Source: Actinoplanes italicus
GTDB taxonomy: Bacteria > Actinomycetota > Actinomycetes > Mycobacteriales > Micromonosporaceae
Direction: 5' to 3'
DNA: 64,000 nt
Assembly (NCBI RefSeq): GCF_003001815.1
Contig: NZ_PVMZ01000001.1
Location: forward strand, 620,001 to 684,000
The position numbers and the translations under genes were made by a program. Positions 9,042-18,254 of this stretch are shown one piece after another; the stretch's first letter is position 1, and each line of letters opens with the position of its first letter. A model generated the notes under the pieces. It had not been told where the DNA came from. It saw nothing but the letters and a program-made list of their open reading frames with translations, and made no database searches.

Positions 9042-9058
9042 CCCGCTGTCGGGCGTGT
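9042..9058 (-). promoter_or_regulatory. infA copy of the shared r-protein leader element
   Basis: The minus strand reads ACACGCCCGACAGCGGG, one mismatch in 17 from the element found in both the rpsJ leader (22748-22764) and the rpsL leader (27420-27436). Here it lies 193 bases before the start codon and upstream of the best promoter candidate, unlike the other two copies. Confidence 0.45.
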
Positions 9059-9087
9059 TCTGGCCGGGCAACTCGACCATATCCGTC

Positions 9088-9513
9088 TCAGTGGCCACGT
9101 TTACCCCTGTCGCGGAAGTGGGCCACAAGAGCCCACACCACCGGGATCAACACCCAGCCCGGCCAGAAATAGTCCGCGCCGCTCATCGCCCAGATCACGA
9201 CGCAGACCAGGAACACTCCAAGGATGCCGGGAAACCCCGATCGGCCCGCTCCGTGGCCGTGACCGTGCCCATGCCTCGGCTCCGCTTTCGCGACCGGCTG
9301 ATGCGGTTCGATCTGAGCGTTCTCCACGGGGATCGTGCCGGGCAGGTCGTCGAGCAGACCCTTGAGATCGCCATAGGTCTTCGCCGAGTACGCCCGCTGA
9401 ACGCGCTCGTCGTACTCACTCAGATCCAGACGCCCCTGATCCAGCGCCTCACGCAGCTGTTCCGCGACCTTCTGGCGGTCACCGTCACCGGCCCGCATCC
9501 CCTCGTGCGCCAT
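9088..9513 (-). CDS. DUF1707 domain membrane protein
   Basis: Small protein with an N-terminal DUF1707 domain (about residues 5-55: RAGDGDRQKVAEQLREAL and the RLDLSEYDERV signature), a His/Gly-rich linker (HGHGHGHG) and two hydrophobic segments near the C-terminus. DUF1707 is a short helical domain of unknown function found at the N-terminus of many actinobacterial membrane proteins. The start at MAHEG is uncertain; ATG codons 12 bases up and 15 bases down are possible. It follows map by 34 bp. A second DUF1707 gene lies at 59191. Confidence 0.82.
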   Translation of the reverse strand: MAHEGMRAGDGDRQKVAEQLREALDQGRLDLSEYDERVQRAYSAKTYGDLKGLLDDLPGTIPVENAQIEPHQPVAKAEPRHGHGHGHGAGRSGFPGILGVFLVCVVIWAMSGADYFWPGWVLIPVVWALVAHFRDRGKRGH

Positions 9514-9547
9514 GCGTGCCAGCATGCCAGGAGCACGCCATCGCCAT

Positions 9548-10381
9548 CTATGGCTGCCGGGCGGTGACCAGTTCGCCCAGACGTGCCCGGCCACCGTCGG
9601 GGGCCGTGGTCACCCACACGCCGTCCGCCATCAGCGCCATGGTGTGCTCCACGTGGGCGGCCCTCGAACCGTCGCGGGTCACCACGGTCCAGCCGTCCTC
9701 GAGCTCCTCGGTGCGCGGAGAGCCCATGGTGATCATCGGCTCGATCGCCAGCGCCAGGCCGACCTCCAGCTTGATGCCGCGGCCCGGCTTGCCGTGGTTG
9801 AGCACGTGCGGATCCTGGTGCATCTCGGTGCCGATGCCGTGGCCGCCGTAACCGTCGACGATGCCGTACCGTCCGGCCTTCCGGATCACCTTCTCGATGT
9901 TGAACGAGATGTCGGTCAGCCGGCCGCGTCCGTTCGCCACACCCCGTGCCGCGGCGGCGATCCCGGCCCACATCGCGTCCTCGGCCACCTCGGCCATCTT
10001 CAGCAGGGCCGGATCGGTCTCCCCCACCCCGACCGTGATCGCCGAGTCCCCGTGCCAGCCGTCCAGGATGGCGCCGCAGTCCAGCGAGATCAGATCGCCC
10101 TCCCGGAGAACCTGCTCGGCGCTCGGAATGCCGTGCACCACCTGCTCGTTCACCGAGGCGCAGATCGACGCCGGGAAGCCGTGGTAGCCCTTGAAGGACG
10201 GGATTGCGCCCGAGTCCCGGATCACCTTCTCGGCGACGGCGTCGAGATCGGCGGTGGAGACCCCCGGCGCGACCGCCGCGCGCATCGCGTCGAGTGCGGC
10301 GGCGACGACCAGGCCGGCCGCCCGCATCTTCTCGATCTGCTCGGGAGTCTTCAGCTGAATCTTCAGCTCGTGGCGGCGCAT
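9548..10381 (-). CDS. map: Methionine aminopeptidase, type I
   Basis: Removes the initiator methionine from new proteins. The five metal ligands of the pita-bread fold are all present at the expected spacing: Asp101, Asp112, His181, Glu214 and Glu245. Length 277. The start MRRHELKIQ was chosen to match the family; the frame is open for 17 more codons upstream. It follows adk after a strong hairpin. Confidence 0.96.
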   Translation of the reverse strand: MRRHELKIQLKTPEQIEKMRAAGLVVAAALDAMRAAVAPGVSTADLDAVAEKVIRDSGAIPSFKGYHGFPASICASVNEQVVHGIPSAEQVLREGDLISLDCGAILDGWHGDSAITVGVGETDPALLKMAEVAEDAMWAGIAAAARGVANGRGRLTDISFNIEKVIRKAGRYGIVDGYGGHGIGTEMHQDPHVLNHGKPGRGIKLEVGLALAIEPMITMGSPRTEELEDGWTVVTRDGSRAAHVEHTMALMADGVWVTTAPDGGRARLGELVTARQP

Positions 10382-10415
10382 GGCGGTGAGCCTAACTCTC
10401 TCGGTCTCGACATGC

Positions 10416-10443
10416 CGCCGCCCCGGGGTCACCCGGGGCGGCG
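10416..10443 (-). terminator. Hairpin between adk and map
   Basis: A perfect 12-bp stem, all G-C (CGCCGCCCCGGG with its complement), around a four-base loop and without a T run. It would at least partly terminate secY-adk transcripts before map. Confidence 0.65.
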
Positions 10444-10468
10444 TCGGTCAATCGGTGCTGGGGCGGTC

Positions 10469-11122
10469 TCAGCCGCCGTACGACCGCAGAGCGTCGATCG
10501 CGCGGACCGTGACGTCCTCCACGGGGCCGGTGGCGTCGATGCCCACCAGCTTGCCCTGAGCGCCGTAGAAGTCCACCAGCGGCGCGGTCTTGTCCGCGTA
10601 CTCCACCAGGCGGTTGCCGATCGTCTCGGCCTTGTCGTCGTCACGCTGGAACAGCTCGCTGCCGCAGCGGTCGCAGATGTCCGGCTTGCTCGTCGGGTCG
10701 AACTCGACGTGCCAGATCTTGCCGCAGCCACGGCAGGTACGACGGCCGGAGAGCCGGCGGATGACCTCGTCGTCGTCGACCACGAGTTCCATCACCAGGT
10801 CCAGCGCCGTGCCCAGGTCAGCCAGGAGCTTGTCCAGGGCCGAGGCCTGCGGCACGGTACGCGGGAACCCGTCGAGCAGGAAACCGTCACCGGCGTCCGG
10901 TTCGGCGAGCCGGTCCCGGACCATGTTGATGGTGACCTCGTCGGGGACGAGCTGCCCGGCGTCCATGTAGCGCTTGGCCTCGACACCGAGCGGCGTGCCC
11001 TGCGACACGTTCGCCCGGAAGATGTCACCGGTCGAGATCTTCGGTACGGCGAGATGGGCGGCGATGAACTCAGCCTGGGTCCCCTTGCCGGCCCCCGGAG
11101 GGCCCACCAGTACCAGCCGCAC
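10469..11122 (-). CDS. adk: Adenylate kinase (zinc-finger lid type)
   Basis: Interconverts ATP, ADP and AMP. P-loop GPPGAGKGT is at 8-16 by motif, the AMP-binding segment is at about 30-60, and LLDGFPRT at 82-89. The lid contains Cys130, Cys133, Cys150 and Cys153, the structural zinc site of Gram-positive-type enzymes. Length 217. The start is GTG with GAGG eight bases upstream. It lies 74 bp after secY, the standard spc-operon order. Confidence 0.96.
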   Translation of the reverse strand: MRLVLVGPPGAGKGTQAEFIAAHLAVPKISTGDIFRANVSQGTPLGVEAKRYMDAGQLVPDEVTINMVRDRLAEPDAGDGFLLDGFPRTVPQASALDKLLADLGTALDLVMELVVDDDEVIRRLSGRRTCRGCGKIWHVEFDPTSKPDICDRCGSELFQRDDDKAETIGNRLVEYADKTAPLVDFYGAQGKLVGIDATGPVEDVTVRAIDALRSYGG

Positions 11123-11196
11123 CTACATCGCCTCGCTTCGGTCCTGAGAAACCACGCCCACCGTCGACGCCAGAGCCACCCGGCCCCGCGTACCCA

Positions 11197-12537
11197 CTAC
11201 CGGAGGAACCCTTCGTAGTTCCGCTGCATGAGTTGGCTCTCGATCTGCTTCACCGTCTCCAGGCCCACACCGACCATGATCAGAACCGCGACACCACCGA
11301 ACGGGAAGTTCTGGTAGGAGCTCTGGTCGAGCCAGATGAAGAAGAAGTTCGGCATGACCGAGATCAGGCCAAGGTACAGCGCGCCCGGGAGCGTGATCCG
11401 GCTGAGGATGAAGTCCAGGTAGTCGGCGGTCGGCTTGCCCGGGCGGATACCCGGAACGAAACCACCGTACTTCTTCATGTTGTCCGCGACCTCGGTCGGG
11501 TTGAACGTGATGGACACGTAGAAGTACGTGAAGAAGATGATCAAGAGGAACATCGTGCCGATGTACATGGGGCTGACCGGGTCGGCCAGGTGGTTCTGGA
11601 TCCACACCTGGTAGTCGGTCAGGTTGTTCTTGTCGAAGAACTGCAGGTACAGCTGAGGCAGGTAGAGCAGCGACGAGGCGAAGATGACCGGGACGACACC
11701 CGCCTGGTTGACCTTCAGCGGGATGTAGGTGGAGGTCCCGCCGTACATCCGCCGGCCGATCATGCGCTTCGCGTACTGGACCGGGACTCGGCGCTGCGCC
11801 TGCTCGATGAAGACCACCAGCGCGATGATGACCACGACCAGCCCGATCACCAGCATGAACTTGCCGGTGCTCGTCGACTCCTTGATGCTCCAGCCCTCAC
11901 CGGGGAGGCGGGCCGCGATCGAGGTGAAGATCAGGACCGACATGCCGTTGCCGACGCCGCGGTCGGTGATCAGCTCGCCGAGCCACATGACCACGCCGGT
12001 GCCGGCGGTCATCGTCATCACCAGGATGGTCAGGGTGAGCCAGACCGGGATGCCGGTGTTCTCGGGGATGATCTGGTAGGTCGGGTCGTTCTGGTCGCAC
12101 AGACCGTTGAAGAGCTGCCCGGTGCGGGCCAGCGCCACGAACGCCGAGGCCTGCAGGACCGCGAGGCCGAGCGTCAGGTAACGCGTGTACTGCGTGATCT
12201 TCGCCTGGCCGGACTGGCCCTCCTTGCGGAGCTGCTCGAGACGCGGGATGACCACGGTGAGCAGCTGCAGGATGATCGACGCCGTGATGTACGGCATGAT
12301 GCCCAGCGCGAAGACGGAGAGCTGCAGCAGCGCACCGCCCGAGAACAGGTTGAGCAGATTGAGAAGGTCGTTGTTGGCCGACTCGGTCAACTTGAGACAT
12401 GCCCGTACGTTGGCGTAGGAGACGCCAGGACTGGGCAATGTGGCGCCGAGACGATAGATCCCAACGATCGCTACCGTGAAGAGTAGCTTCTTCCGCAGGT
12501 CAGGCGTCCGAAGCGCGCTCGTGAAGGCGGACAACAA
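11197..12537 (-). CDS. secY: Preprotein translocase subunit SecY
   Basis: Channel subunit of the Sec translocon, with ten transmembrane helices. It opens MLSAFTSALRTPDLRKKLLFT, has the plug-region LPSPGVSY segment and ends with NYEGFLR. Length 446. The start is a TTG: AGGAGGA lies five bases before the first of two TTG codons, and homologues begin at this point; the open frame extends 19 codons further but lacks a better site. A 460-bp gap separates it from rplO, so secY probably has its own promoter. Confidence 0.95.
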   Translation of the reverse strand: MLSAFTSALRTPDLRKKLLFTVAIVGIYRLGATLPSPGVSYANVRACLKLTESANNDLLNLLNLFSGGALLQLSVFALGIMPYITASIILQLLTVVIPRLEQLRKEGQSGQAKITQYTRYLTLGLAVLQASAFVALARTGQLFNGLCDQNDPTYQIIPENTGIPVWLTLTILVMTMTAGTGVVMWLGELITDRGVGNGMSVLIFTSIAARLPGEGWSIKESTSTGKFMLVIGLVVVIIALVVFIEQAQRRVPVQYAKRMIGRRMYGGTSTYIPLKVNQAGVVPVIFASSLLYLPQLYLQFFDKNNLTDYQVWIQNHLADPVSPMYIGTMFLLIIFFTYFYVSITFNPTEVADNMKKYGGFVPGIRPGKPTADYLDFILSRITLPGALYLGLISVMPNFFFIWLDQSSYQNFPFGGVAVLIMVGVGLETVKQIESQLMQRNYEGFLR

Positions 12538-12946
12538 CTGATCCTCCTGCGTGGTCGCCACACTCTGGTTGCGGTATCCCCGAAAATCGGGCACACATCA
12601 TTGGACAGCCATAGAGGCCGCCAGCGGAGCACTGTATCAGCAAGGCCGAGAGCGCAACCACCGGCATCGCATGGGCCGATGTCCCAGTACAACACAACTG
12701 TCCCGCTTCGTGGCTGAACCGGTTGGTTGCGCGTCGATCGGAATGCCTGTCCCACCCTACGTCACGGCGTGGAACACAGCCTGCATCCATCGAGGAGAAC
12801 CACTCTCCTCGCCCGCCCGGCCACGTCAAGGCCCCTGAGACGGCCGTCACCGCGTTTTGCCGCCATTCCCTGACTCACTAGCGTCCGCAGCGCGATCAAG
12901 GCCTCACGCGGCGCACAGGGCCGTTTCCGTAACCCGGACAACGGAA
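12538..12946. other. Non-coding gap between secY and rplO
   Basis: About 400 bp with no credible gene. Short open frames on both strands show no conserved motif or ribosome site. On the minus strand a TACAGT box (about 12630) could be a -10 for secY, but its -35 is poor. It is the only long break inside the S10-spc-alpha block and probably carries the secY promoter. Confidence 0.4.
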
Positions 12947-12984
12947 GAGGCCGCGGCCCCGGGGAACACCCGGCGCCGCGGCCT
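12947..12984 (-). terminator. Terminator hairpin after rplO
   Basis: A perfect 11-bp stem (GAGGCCGCGGC and its complement) around a 16-base loop that itself contains CCCCGGGG. It starts 17 bases after the rplO stop codon and ends the S10-spc transcript. Confidence 0.75.
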
Positions 12985-13000
12985 CGAACCGCGTCAGGTA

Positions 13001-13450
13001 CTACAGCTCGGTGGCGGAACCACCGGCGGCAGCGATCTTCTCCTTGGCCGACTCGCTGAAGGCGTGCGCCGAGATGGTCAGCGCGACGCCGCCCAGCTCG
13101 CCGGAGCCCAGCACCTTGACCGGCTGACCCTTGCGGACCGCGCCGGCCTGGACCAGCTCGGCCGGGCCGATCTCGCCGCCGTTGGGGAACAGCTCGGCGA
13201 GACGGTCCAGGTTGACGACCTGGAAGACGACCTTGTTGCGGGGCCGGTTGCCCAGACCCTTCACCTTCGGCAGGCGCATGTGGATGGGCATCTGCCCACC
13301 CTCGAACGACGCCGGGGTGTTCTTCCGGGCGCCGGTGCCCTTGGTACCGCGACCGGCAGTCTTGCCCTTGGAGCCCTCACCGCGACCCACACGGGTCTTC
13401 GCGGTCTTCGCACCGGGCGCCGGGCGCAGGTGGTGAACCTTGATCGCCAT
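13001..13450 (-). CDS. rplO: 50S ribosomal protein L15
   Basis: Late-assembling large-subunit protein. It begins [15 protein letters not shown], has the glycine-rich RNA-binding tail ([17 protein letters not shown], about 23-39) and the C-terminal [16 protein letters not shown] region. Length 149. Adjacent to rpmD with no gap. Confidence 0.97.
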   Translation of the reverse strand: MAIKVHHLRPAPGAKTAKTRVGRGEGSKGKTAGRGTKGTGARKNTPASFEGGQMPIHMRLPKVKGLGNRPRNKVVFQVVNLDRLAELFPNGGEIGPAELVQAGAVRKGQPVKVLGSGELGGVALTISAHAFSESAKEKIAAAGGSATEL

Positions 13451-13633
13451 TTACTCGACCTCCTCGACAGTGACGAGGTGGTTCACCGCGAAGATCATGC
13501 CCCGAATCTCGGGGCGGTCCTCCTTGACCACCACATCGTTGATCCGCTTCAGGCCGAGCGACCGCAGGGAGTCCCGCTGGTTCTGCTTACGGCCGATCCC
13601 GGACCGGATCTGGGTGACCTTCAAGCGCGCCAT
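13451..13633 (-). CDS. rpmD: 50S ribosomal protein L30
   Basis: A 60-residue protein beginning [16 protein letters not shown] and containing [12 protein letters not shown]30 is present in actinobacteria but not universal. Its ATG overlaps the TGA of rpsE (ATGA), which fixes the start despite a longer open frame. Confidence 0.96.
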   Translation of the reverse strand: MARLKVTQIRSGIGRKQNQRDSLRSLGLKRINDVVVKEDRPEIRGMIFAVNHLVTVEEVE

Positions 13634-14256
13634 CAGTGCACCGCCGCTTCCGCACGCGCTGCCAGCATGGCGGCCGGCGCCACATCCTCGACCGGCAGGC
13701 CGCGACGCTTCGCGACCATCTCCGGCGACTCGAGGCCCTTCAGAGCGGCCACGGTCGCGTGCACGATGTTGATCGGGTTCGACGAGCCGAGGCTCTTCGA
13801 CAGGATGTCGTGGATACCCGCGCACTCGAGCACGGCACGCACCGGGCCACCGGCGATGACGCCGGTACCGGCGGAGGCCGGCTTGAGCAGGACGACACCG
13901 GCCGCCGCCTCACCCGTGATGGGGTGCGGGATGGTCGCGCCGATCCGCGGAACCTTGAAGAAGTGCTTCTTGGCCTCCTCGACGCCCTTGGCGATCGCCG
14001 CGGGCACCTCCTTGGCCTTTCCGTAGCCGATACCGACGGTGCCGTCACCGTCGCCGACGATCACCAGGGCGGTGAAGCTGAAGCGACGACCACCCTTGAC
14101 GACCTTCGCGACACGGTTGATCGCGACGACCCGCTCCAGGTGCGGGGTCTTCTCGACGGGCGCGTTTCCGCGGCCGCCCTCGCGACGGTTGTCCCTGCGG
14201 TTGCCACCCTCGGTGTTACCGCCGGACCCGCCGCCTCGGCGCTGCTGACCAGGCAT
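13633..14256 (-). CDS. rpsE: 30S ribosomal protein S5
   Basis: S5, needed for decoding accuracy and helicase activity at the mRNA entry. The conserved double-stranded RNA-binding part begins at about residue 38 ([19 protein letters not shown]) and includes [21 protein letters not shown] Gly/Arg/Asn-rich N-terminal extension of some 35 residues is typical of actinobacterial S5. Length 207. Confidence 0.97.
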   Translation of the reverse strand: MPGQQRRGGGSGGNTEGGNRRDNRREGGRGNAPVEKTPHLERVVAINRVAKVVKGGRRFSFTALVIVGDGDGTVGIGYGKAKEVPAAIAKGVEEAKKHFFKVPRIGATIPHPITGEAAAGVVLLKPASAGTGVIAGGPVRAVLECAGIHDILSKSLGSSNPINIVHATVAALKGLESPEMVAKRRGLPVEDVAPAAMLAARAEAAVH

Positions 14257-14269
14257 TGGTCAATTCCTC

Positions 14270-14665
14270 CTAGAACTCGAGTCCGGCTTCGCGAGCGGCG
14301 TCCGCAAGCGCGGCGATCCGGCCCGCGTACTTGTTGCCACCCCGGTCGAAGACGACCTTGGAAATCCCCGCGGCCTTCGCCCGCTCGCCGAGCAGAGCGC
14401 CGACCTTGCCGGCCTGGGCGCTCTTGTCGCCCTCGCCACCCCGGATCGAGGAGTCGAGAGTCGAGGCGGAAGCCAGCGTGTGACCCTTGAGGTCGTCGAT
14501 GATCTGCGCGGTGATGTTCCGCGCGGACCGGGTGACGACCAGGCGGGGACGCTCGGCCGTACCACGGACGTTCTTGCGGACCCGGAAGTGCCGACGCGCC
14601 TTGCCGACGGCACGCTTGGCGGCAACCCCGCCGCCGTTGCGGCGCTTGAGCAGCGTGGCGGTCAC
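14270..14665 (-). CDS. rplR: 50S ribosomal protein L18
   Basis: 5S rRNA-binding protein of the central protuberance. Contains [19 protein letters not shown] and the C-terminal [24 protein letters not shown] segment. Length 131. The start is GTG overlapping the TGA of rplF (GTGA). Confidence 0.96.
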   Translation of the reverse strand: MTATLLKRRNGGGVAAKRAVGKARRHFRVRKNVRGTAERPRLVVTRSARNITAQIIDDLKGHTLASASTLDSSIRGGEGDKSAQAGKVGALLGERAKAAGISKVVFDRGGNKYAGRIAALADAAREAGLEF

Positions 14666-15201
14666 TTCTTACCTGCCTTTCCAGCCTTGCGGCGGATGAC
14701 CTCGCCCTGGTACTTGACACCCTTGCCCTTGTAGGGCTCCGGCGGACGGATCTTGCGAATGTTCGCGGAGATCTCACCCACCAGCTGCTTGTCGATGCCG
14801 GCGACCGAGAACACGGTCGGCTTCTCGACGGAGAAGGTGATGCCCGCGGGGGCCGGAACCAGAACCGGGTGCGAGAAGCCGAGGGCGAACTCGAGGTCCT
14901 TGCCCTTGGCGGTCACGCGGTAACCGGTGCCGTTGATCTCGAGCGTCTTCTTGTAGCCCTCGGTCACGCCGATGATCATGTTGGCGACCAGGGTACGAGA
15001 AAGGCCGTGCAGTTCCTTGGCCTTGCGCTCGTCGTTGGGTCGGTTGACGACCAGCTCGCCACCATCCTTCGAGACCGTGATCGGCTCGGCGACGGTGTGC
15101 GAGAGCTCGCCCTTGGGGCCCTTGACCTTGACGGTCTGGCCCGTGATGGTGACGTCGACGCCGGCCGGGACCGGGATCGACTTACGTCCGATTCGCGACA
15201 T
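14662..15201 (-). CDS. rplF: 50S ribosomal protein L6
   Basis: L6 binds near the sarcin-ricin loop. Starts [17 protein letters not shown], has two related domains and the C-terminal signature [16 protein letters not shown]. Length 179, standard. It overlaps rplR by four bases. Confidence 0.97.
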   Translation of the reverse strand: MSRIGRKSIPVPAGVDVTITGQTVKVKGPKGELSHTVAEPITVSKDGGELVVNRPNDERKAKELHGLSRTLVANMIIGVTEGYKKTLEINGTGYRVTAKGKDLEFALGFSHPVLVPAPAGITFSVEKPTVFSVAGIDKQLVGEISANIRKIRPPEPYKGKGVKYQGEVIRRKAGKAGKK

Positions 15202-15215
15202 GTCTAAGTCTCCAG

Positions 15216-15623
15216 TTACCAGACGAAGGCGAGGACTTCCCCGCCCACGCTCCGCTTGCGGGCCTGCTTGTCGGTCAGCAGTCCCTGGGACGTCGAAATG
15301 ATCGCGACACCGAGACCACCGAGCACGCGGGGCAGCTCGTCGGACTTGGCGTAAACCCGCAGGCCGGGCTTCGAGACGCGCTTGATGCCGGCGAGGCTGC
15401 GCTCGCGGTTCTGGCCGTACTTGAGCTCAACGACCAGACGCTTGCCGACCGCGCCCTCCTCGGGCTCCTCAGACGTCCACGACGCGATGTAACCCTCGGC
15501 CTTGAGGACCTCGGCGATGTTCGCCTTGATCTTCGAGTACGGCATGGTCACCTTGTCGTGGTACGCCTGGTTGGCGTTGCGCAGACGCGTCAGCATGTCT
15601 GCGATCGGGTCCGTCATCGTCAT
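15216..15623 (-). CDS. rpsH: 30S ribosomal protein S8
   Basis: Central-domain 16S-binding protein and, in E. coli, the repressor of the spc operon. Contains [13 protein letters not shown] at the N-terminus and the C-terminal [14 protein letters not shown] signature. Length 135. A hairpin lies between it and rpsN. The start MTMTDP could be two codons shorter. Confidence 0.96.
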   Translation of the reverse strand: MTMTDPIADMLTRLRNANQAYHDKVTMPYSKIKANIAEVLKAEGYIASWTSEEPEEGAVGKRLVVELKYGQNRERSLAGIKRVSKPGLRVYAKSDELPRVLGGLGVAIISTSQGLLTDKQARKRSVGGEVLAFVW

Positions 15624-15708
15624 GGGTATTCGTCAACCTTTCTCGCCGGGGTTCCCGAGCTGGGCTCAGGCCTACGGCGAAGCGGCATTACATTCGGGTC
15701 CGCCTGAT

Positions 15709-15730
15709 GGCCCGCCGCTGCGGGCGGGCC
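15709..15730 (-). terminator. Hairpin in the rpsN-rpsH gap
   Basis: An 8-bp all-GC stem (GGCCCGCC and its complement) with a six-base loop in the 117-bp space between rpsN and rpsH. Its place near rpsN-rpsH makes an r-protein binding role as likely as termination. Confidence 0.4.
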
Positions 15731-15740
15731 GGGGCGGAAG

Positions 15741-15926
15741 TTACCAGGAGGCCTTGGACACGCCGGGAAGCTCACCGCGGTGGGCCATGTCCCGCACGCA
15801 GACGCGGCACAGGCCGAACTTGCGGTAGACCGAGTGCGGACGTCCACACTTCTGGCAGCGGGTGTAGGCACGCACCGCGAACTTGGGCTTCGCGGCAGCC
15901 TTGAGGATCAGCGCCTTCTTCGCCAT
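15741..15926 (-). CDS. rpsN: 30S ribosomal protein S14, type Z (zinc ribbon)
   Basis: A 61-residue zinc form of S14, with Cys24, Cys27, Cys40 and Cys43 as ligands in the CQKC and CRVC pairs. Starts [16 protein letters not shown]. Many actinobacteria hold a second, zinc-free S14 elsewhere for use under zinc starvation. Two bp after rplE. Confidence 0.97.
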   Translation of the reverse strand: MAKKALILKAAAKPKFAVRAYTRCQKCGRPHSVYRKFGLCRVCVRDMAHRGELPGVSKASW

Positions 15927-15928
15927 TC

Positions 15929-16498
15929 TCAGTTCTCCTTGAACGGGAAGCCCAGGAGCTTCAGCAGCGCCCGGCCCTCGTCGTCGGTGGTGGCGGTGGT
16001 GACCACGGTGATGTCCATGCCCCGCGGCCGATCGATCCGGTCCTGGTCGATCTCGTGGAACACCGACTGCTCGGTCAGGCCGAAGGTGTAGTTACCGTGA
16101 CCGTCGAGCTTCCGGCCGTCCAGACCGCGGAAGTCGCGGATACGGGGCAGCGAGATCGACAGCAGCCGGTCCAGGAACTCCCACATCCGGTCGCCGCGGA
16201 GGGTGACCTTCGCGCCGATCGGCATGCCCTCACGCAGCTTGAACTGCGCGATGGACTTGGTGGCCCGGCGGACCAGCGGCTTCTGACCGGTGATCGTGGT
16301 CAGGTCACGGACCGCGCCGTCGATGAGCTTGGCGTCGCGGGCAGCCTCGCCGACACCCATGTTGACCACGATCTTGACAAGACCGGGGGTCTGCATCGGG
16401 TTGCCGTACTTGAACTGCTCACGGATGGCCGGCACGACCTCGGAGCGGTACTTCTGCTTGAGACGCGGCAGCGTCTTTGCCTCGGTGGCGGCAGTCAT
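15929..16498 (-). CDS. rplE: 50S ribosomal protein L5
   Basis: 5S rRNA-binding protein that also contacts P-site tRNA. Contains [18 protein letters not shown] and the C-terminal [11 protein letters not shown] region. Length 189. It overlaps rplX by four bases. Confidence 0.97.
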   Translation of the reverse strand: MTAATEAKTLPRLKQKYRSEVVPAIREQFKYGNPMQTPGLVKIVVNMGVGEAARDAKLIDGAVRDLTTITGQKPLVRRATKSIAQFKLREGMPIGAKVTLRGDRMWEFLDRLLSISLPRIRDFRGLDGRKLDGHGNYTFGLTEQSVFHEIDQDRIDRPRGMDITVVTTATTDDEGRALLKLLGFPFKEN

Positions 16499-16812
16499 GA
16501 CAGTTCCTTACCGGTCGTACGCGCGATCCGGACCTTGTTGCCGTTCTCGTCGATCTTGTAGCCGATCCGAGTCGGCTTGCCCTCGCCGTCCACGACCTGC
16601 ACGTTCGAGATGTGGATCGGGGCTTCCTGAGTGACGATGCCGCCGGTCTTCGAACCGCGCTGGTTCGTACGGATGCGCTCGTGCTTCTTGACTCGGTTGA
16701 CGCCCTCGACGAGGACCTTGTCCCGCGTCGGGTAGGCCGCGATGACCTTACCCTTGGCGCCCTTGTCCTTACCGGCGATGACGACGACCGTGTCGCCCTT
16801 CTTGATCTTCAC
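16495..16812 (-). CDS. rplX: 50S ribosomal protein L24
   Basis: Assembly initiator for the 50S subunit. Carries the KOW motif [20 protein letters not shown] at residues 3-22 and the [10 protein letters not shown] segment. Length 105. Two bp from rplN. Confidence 0.97.
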   Translation of the reverse strand: MKIKKGDTVVVIAGKDKGAKGKVIAAYPTRDKVLVEGVNRVKKHERIRTNQRGSKTGGIVTQEAPIHISNVQVVDGEGKPTRIGYKIDENGNKVRIARTTGKELS

Positions 16813-16814
16813 GG

Positions 16815-17183
16815 TCAGAGCACCTCCGGCGCCAGGCTGATGATCTTCATGAACCGCTTGTCGCGCAGCTCGCGCCCGACCGGGCCGAAGATGCGGGTTC
16901 CGCGGGGGTCCCCGCCGTCCTTGATGATGACGGCAGCGTTCTCGTCGAAACGGATGTACGAGCCGTCCGGACGGCGCCGCTCCTTGCTGGTGCGGACGAC
17001 GACCGCCTTGACGACGTCACCCTTCTTCACACCGGCGCCGGGGATGGCGTCCTTGACCGTGGCCACGATGACGTCGCCGATGCTCGCGTAACGGCGACCG
17101 GAACCGCCGAGTACGCGGATGCACAGGATCTCCCGGGCACCCGTGTTGTCGGCGACGCGCAGTCGCGACTCCTGCTGGATCAC
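16815..17183 (-). CDS. rplN: 50S ribosomal protein L14
   Basis: Forms inter-subunit bridge B8 and binds RsfS. Starts [16 protein letters not shown] and contains [11 protein letters not shown]. Length 122 exactly matches the family. A 140-bp gap with a strong hairpin separates it from rpsQ. Confidence 0.97.
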   Translation of the reverse strand: MIQQESRLRVADNTGAREILCIRVLGGSGRRYASIGDVIVATVKDAIPGAGVKKGDVVKAVVVRTSKERRRPDGSYIRFDENAAVIIKDGGDPRGTRIFGPVGRELRDKRFMKIISLAPEVL

Positions 17184-17293
17184 GTCTGTCTCCTATGTCT
17201 GCCAGTTCTCCGGGCCGCAGGCCCGAAGCTTGGCGGAACGTTCACCCTGCCTTGTTCCGCTTTACGGGCGGGTGGCGGGGTGGTTGACGGGCC

Positions 17294-17319
17294 GCTGGGC
17301 CGGCGTGAGCCGGCCCAGC
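17294..17319 (-). terminator. Strong hairpin just after rpsQ
   Basis: Perfect 11-bp stem with a four-base loop, starting four bases after the rpsQ stop codon. It marks the classical S10/spc operon boundary between rpsQ and rplN. No separate promoter for rplN was found in the 110 bp that follow, so read-through or processing is possible. Confidence 0.65.
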
Positions 17320-17323
17320 GCAC

Positions 17324-17596
17324 TCACTTGGCCTTTTCGAGGATCTCCACGATGCGCCACCGCTTGGTGGCGGAGAGCGGACGGGTCTCCATGATCGAAA
17401 CCCGGTCGCCGACGCCCGCAGCATTCTGCTCGTCGTGCACCTTCAGCTTCCGCGTACGGCGGATGACCTTGCCGTACAGGGCGTGCTTGACGCGGTCCTC
17501 GACCTCGACAACGACGGTCTTGTCCATCTTGTCGCTGACCACGAGACCGTCACGCACCTTGCGCTGCGCGCGCGGAGTGGTGGTGTTCTCACTCAT
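17324..17596 (-). CDS. rpsQ: 30S ribosomal protein S17
   Basis: Primary 16S-binding OB-fold protein. Contains [17 protein letters not shown] (17-33) and [18 protein letters not shown]. Length 90. Overlaps rpmC by four bases. It is the last gene of the S10 unit. Confidence 0.97.
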   Translation of the reverse strand: MSENTTTPRAQRKVRDGLVVSDKMDKTVVVEVEDRVKHALYGKVIRRTRKLKVHDEQNAAGVGDRVSIMETRPLSATKRWRIVEILEKAK

Positions 17597-17826
17597 GCCG
17601 TCACCTCATCCGGCGCGACCGAGAGACCGAGCTCCCGCTCACGCATGATCGTGTAGATCTTCGCGATGTCCTTGCGGACGACCTGGAGCCGACGGTGATT
17701 GTCGAGCTGCCCGGTCGCACGCTGCACACGAAGGTTGAACAGCTCCGCCTTGGCCTCCTTGAGCTTCGCGACCAGTTCCTCTTCAGGAAGCTCGCGGAGC
17801 TCAGCGGCCTTAACGCCGGCTGCCAT
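17593..17826 (-). CDS. rpmC: 50S ribosomal protein L29
   Basis: Two-helix protein at the exit tunnel, part of the docking site for nascent-chain factors. Contains the [19 protein letters not shown] helix with the ATGQL turn. Length 77. Its ATG overlaps the rplP stop by one base. Confidence 0.96.
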   Translation of the reverse strand: MAAGVKAAELRELPEEELVAKLKEAKAELFNLRVQRATGQLDNHRRLQVVRKDIAKIYTIMRERELGLSVAPDEVTA

Positions 17827-18251
17827 CAGCTTTCACCCACTTCGCGCGTCACGATGCGGCACTTCATCGGGAGCTTGTGGATCGCGCGGCGCATCGCCTC
17901 ACGCGCGACCGTCTCGTTCGGGAACGACATCTCGAAGAGAATGCGTCCCGGCTTGACGTTCGCCACCCACCACTCGGGAGAACCCTTACCGGAACCCATG
18001 CGGGTTTCGGCCGGCTTCTTGGTCAGCGCCTGGTCCGGGAAGATCGAGATCCAGACCTTGCCGCCACGCTTGATGTGACGGGTCATGGCGATACGCGCCG
18101 ACTCGATCTGCCGGTTGGTCACGTACGCCGGCTCCAGAGCCTGGATACCGAACTCGCCGAAGACGACCCGGTTGCCACCCTTGGACGCGCCGCTGCGGTC
18201 CGGGTGATGCGGCTTACGGAAGCCCTTTGGGGGCTTACGCGGCATCAGCAT
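17826..18251 (-). CDS. rplP: 50S ribosomal protein L16
   Basis: Organises the A-site tRNA elbow region. Starts [16 protein letters not shown] and has the [20 protein letters not shown] and [13 protein letters not shown] signatures. Length 141. An internal ATG two codons later is an alternative start. Confidence 0.96.
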   Translation of the reverse strand: MLMPRKPPKGFRKPHHPDRSGASKGGNRVVFGEFGIQALEPAYVTNRQIESARIAMTRHIKRGGKVWISIFPDQALTKKPAETRMGSGKGSPEWWVANVKPGRILFEMSFPNETVAREAMRRAIHKLPMKCRIVTREVGES

Positions 18252-18254
18252 GTG

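Noticed and set aside
9042..9058. Reading the shared 17-base element as a promoter box.
   Set aside because: At rpsL it lies some 160 bases downstream of a strong promoter and lacks -10/-35 likeness.
12551..12838. A 95-codon plus-strand frame in the secY-rplO gap.
   Set aside because: No ribosome site, no domain, residue use random; the gap is better explained as promoter and terminator DNA.
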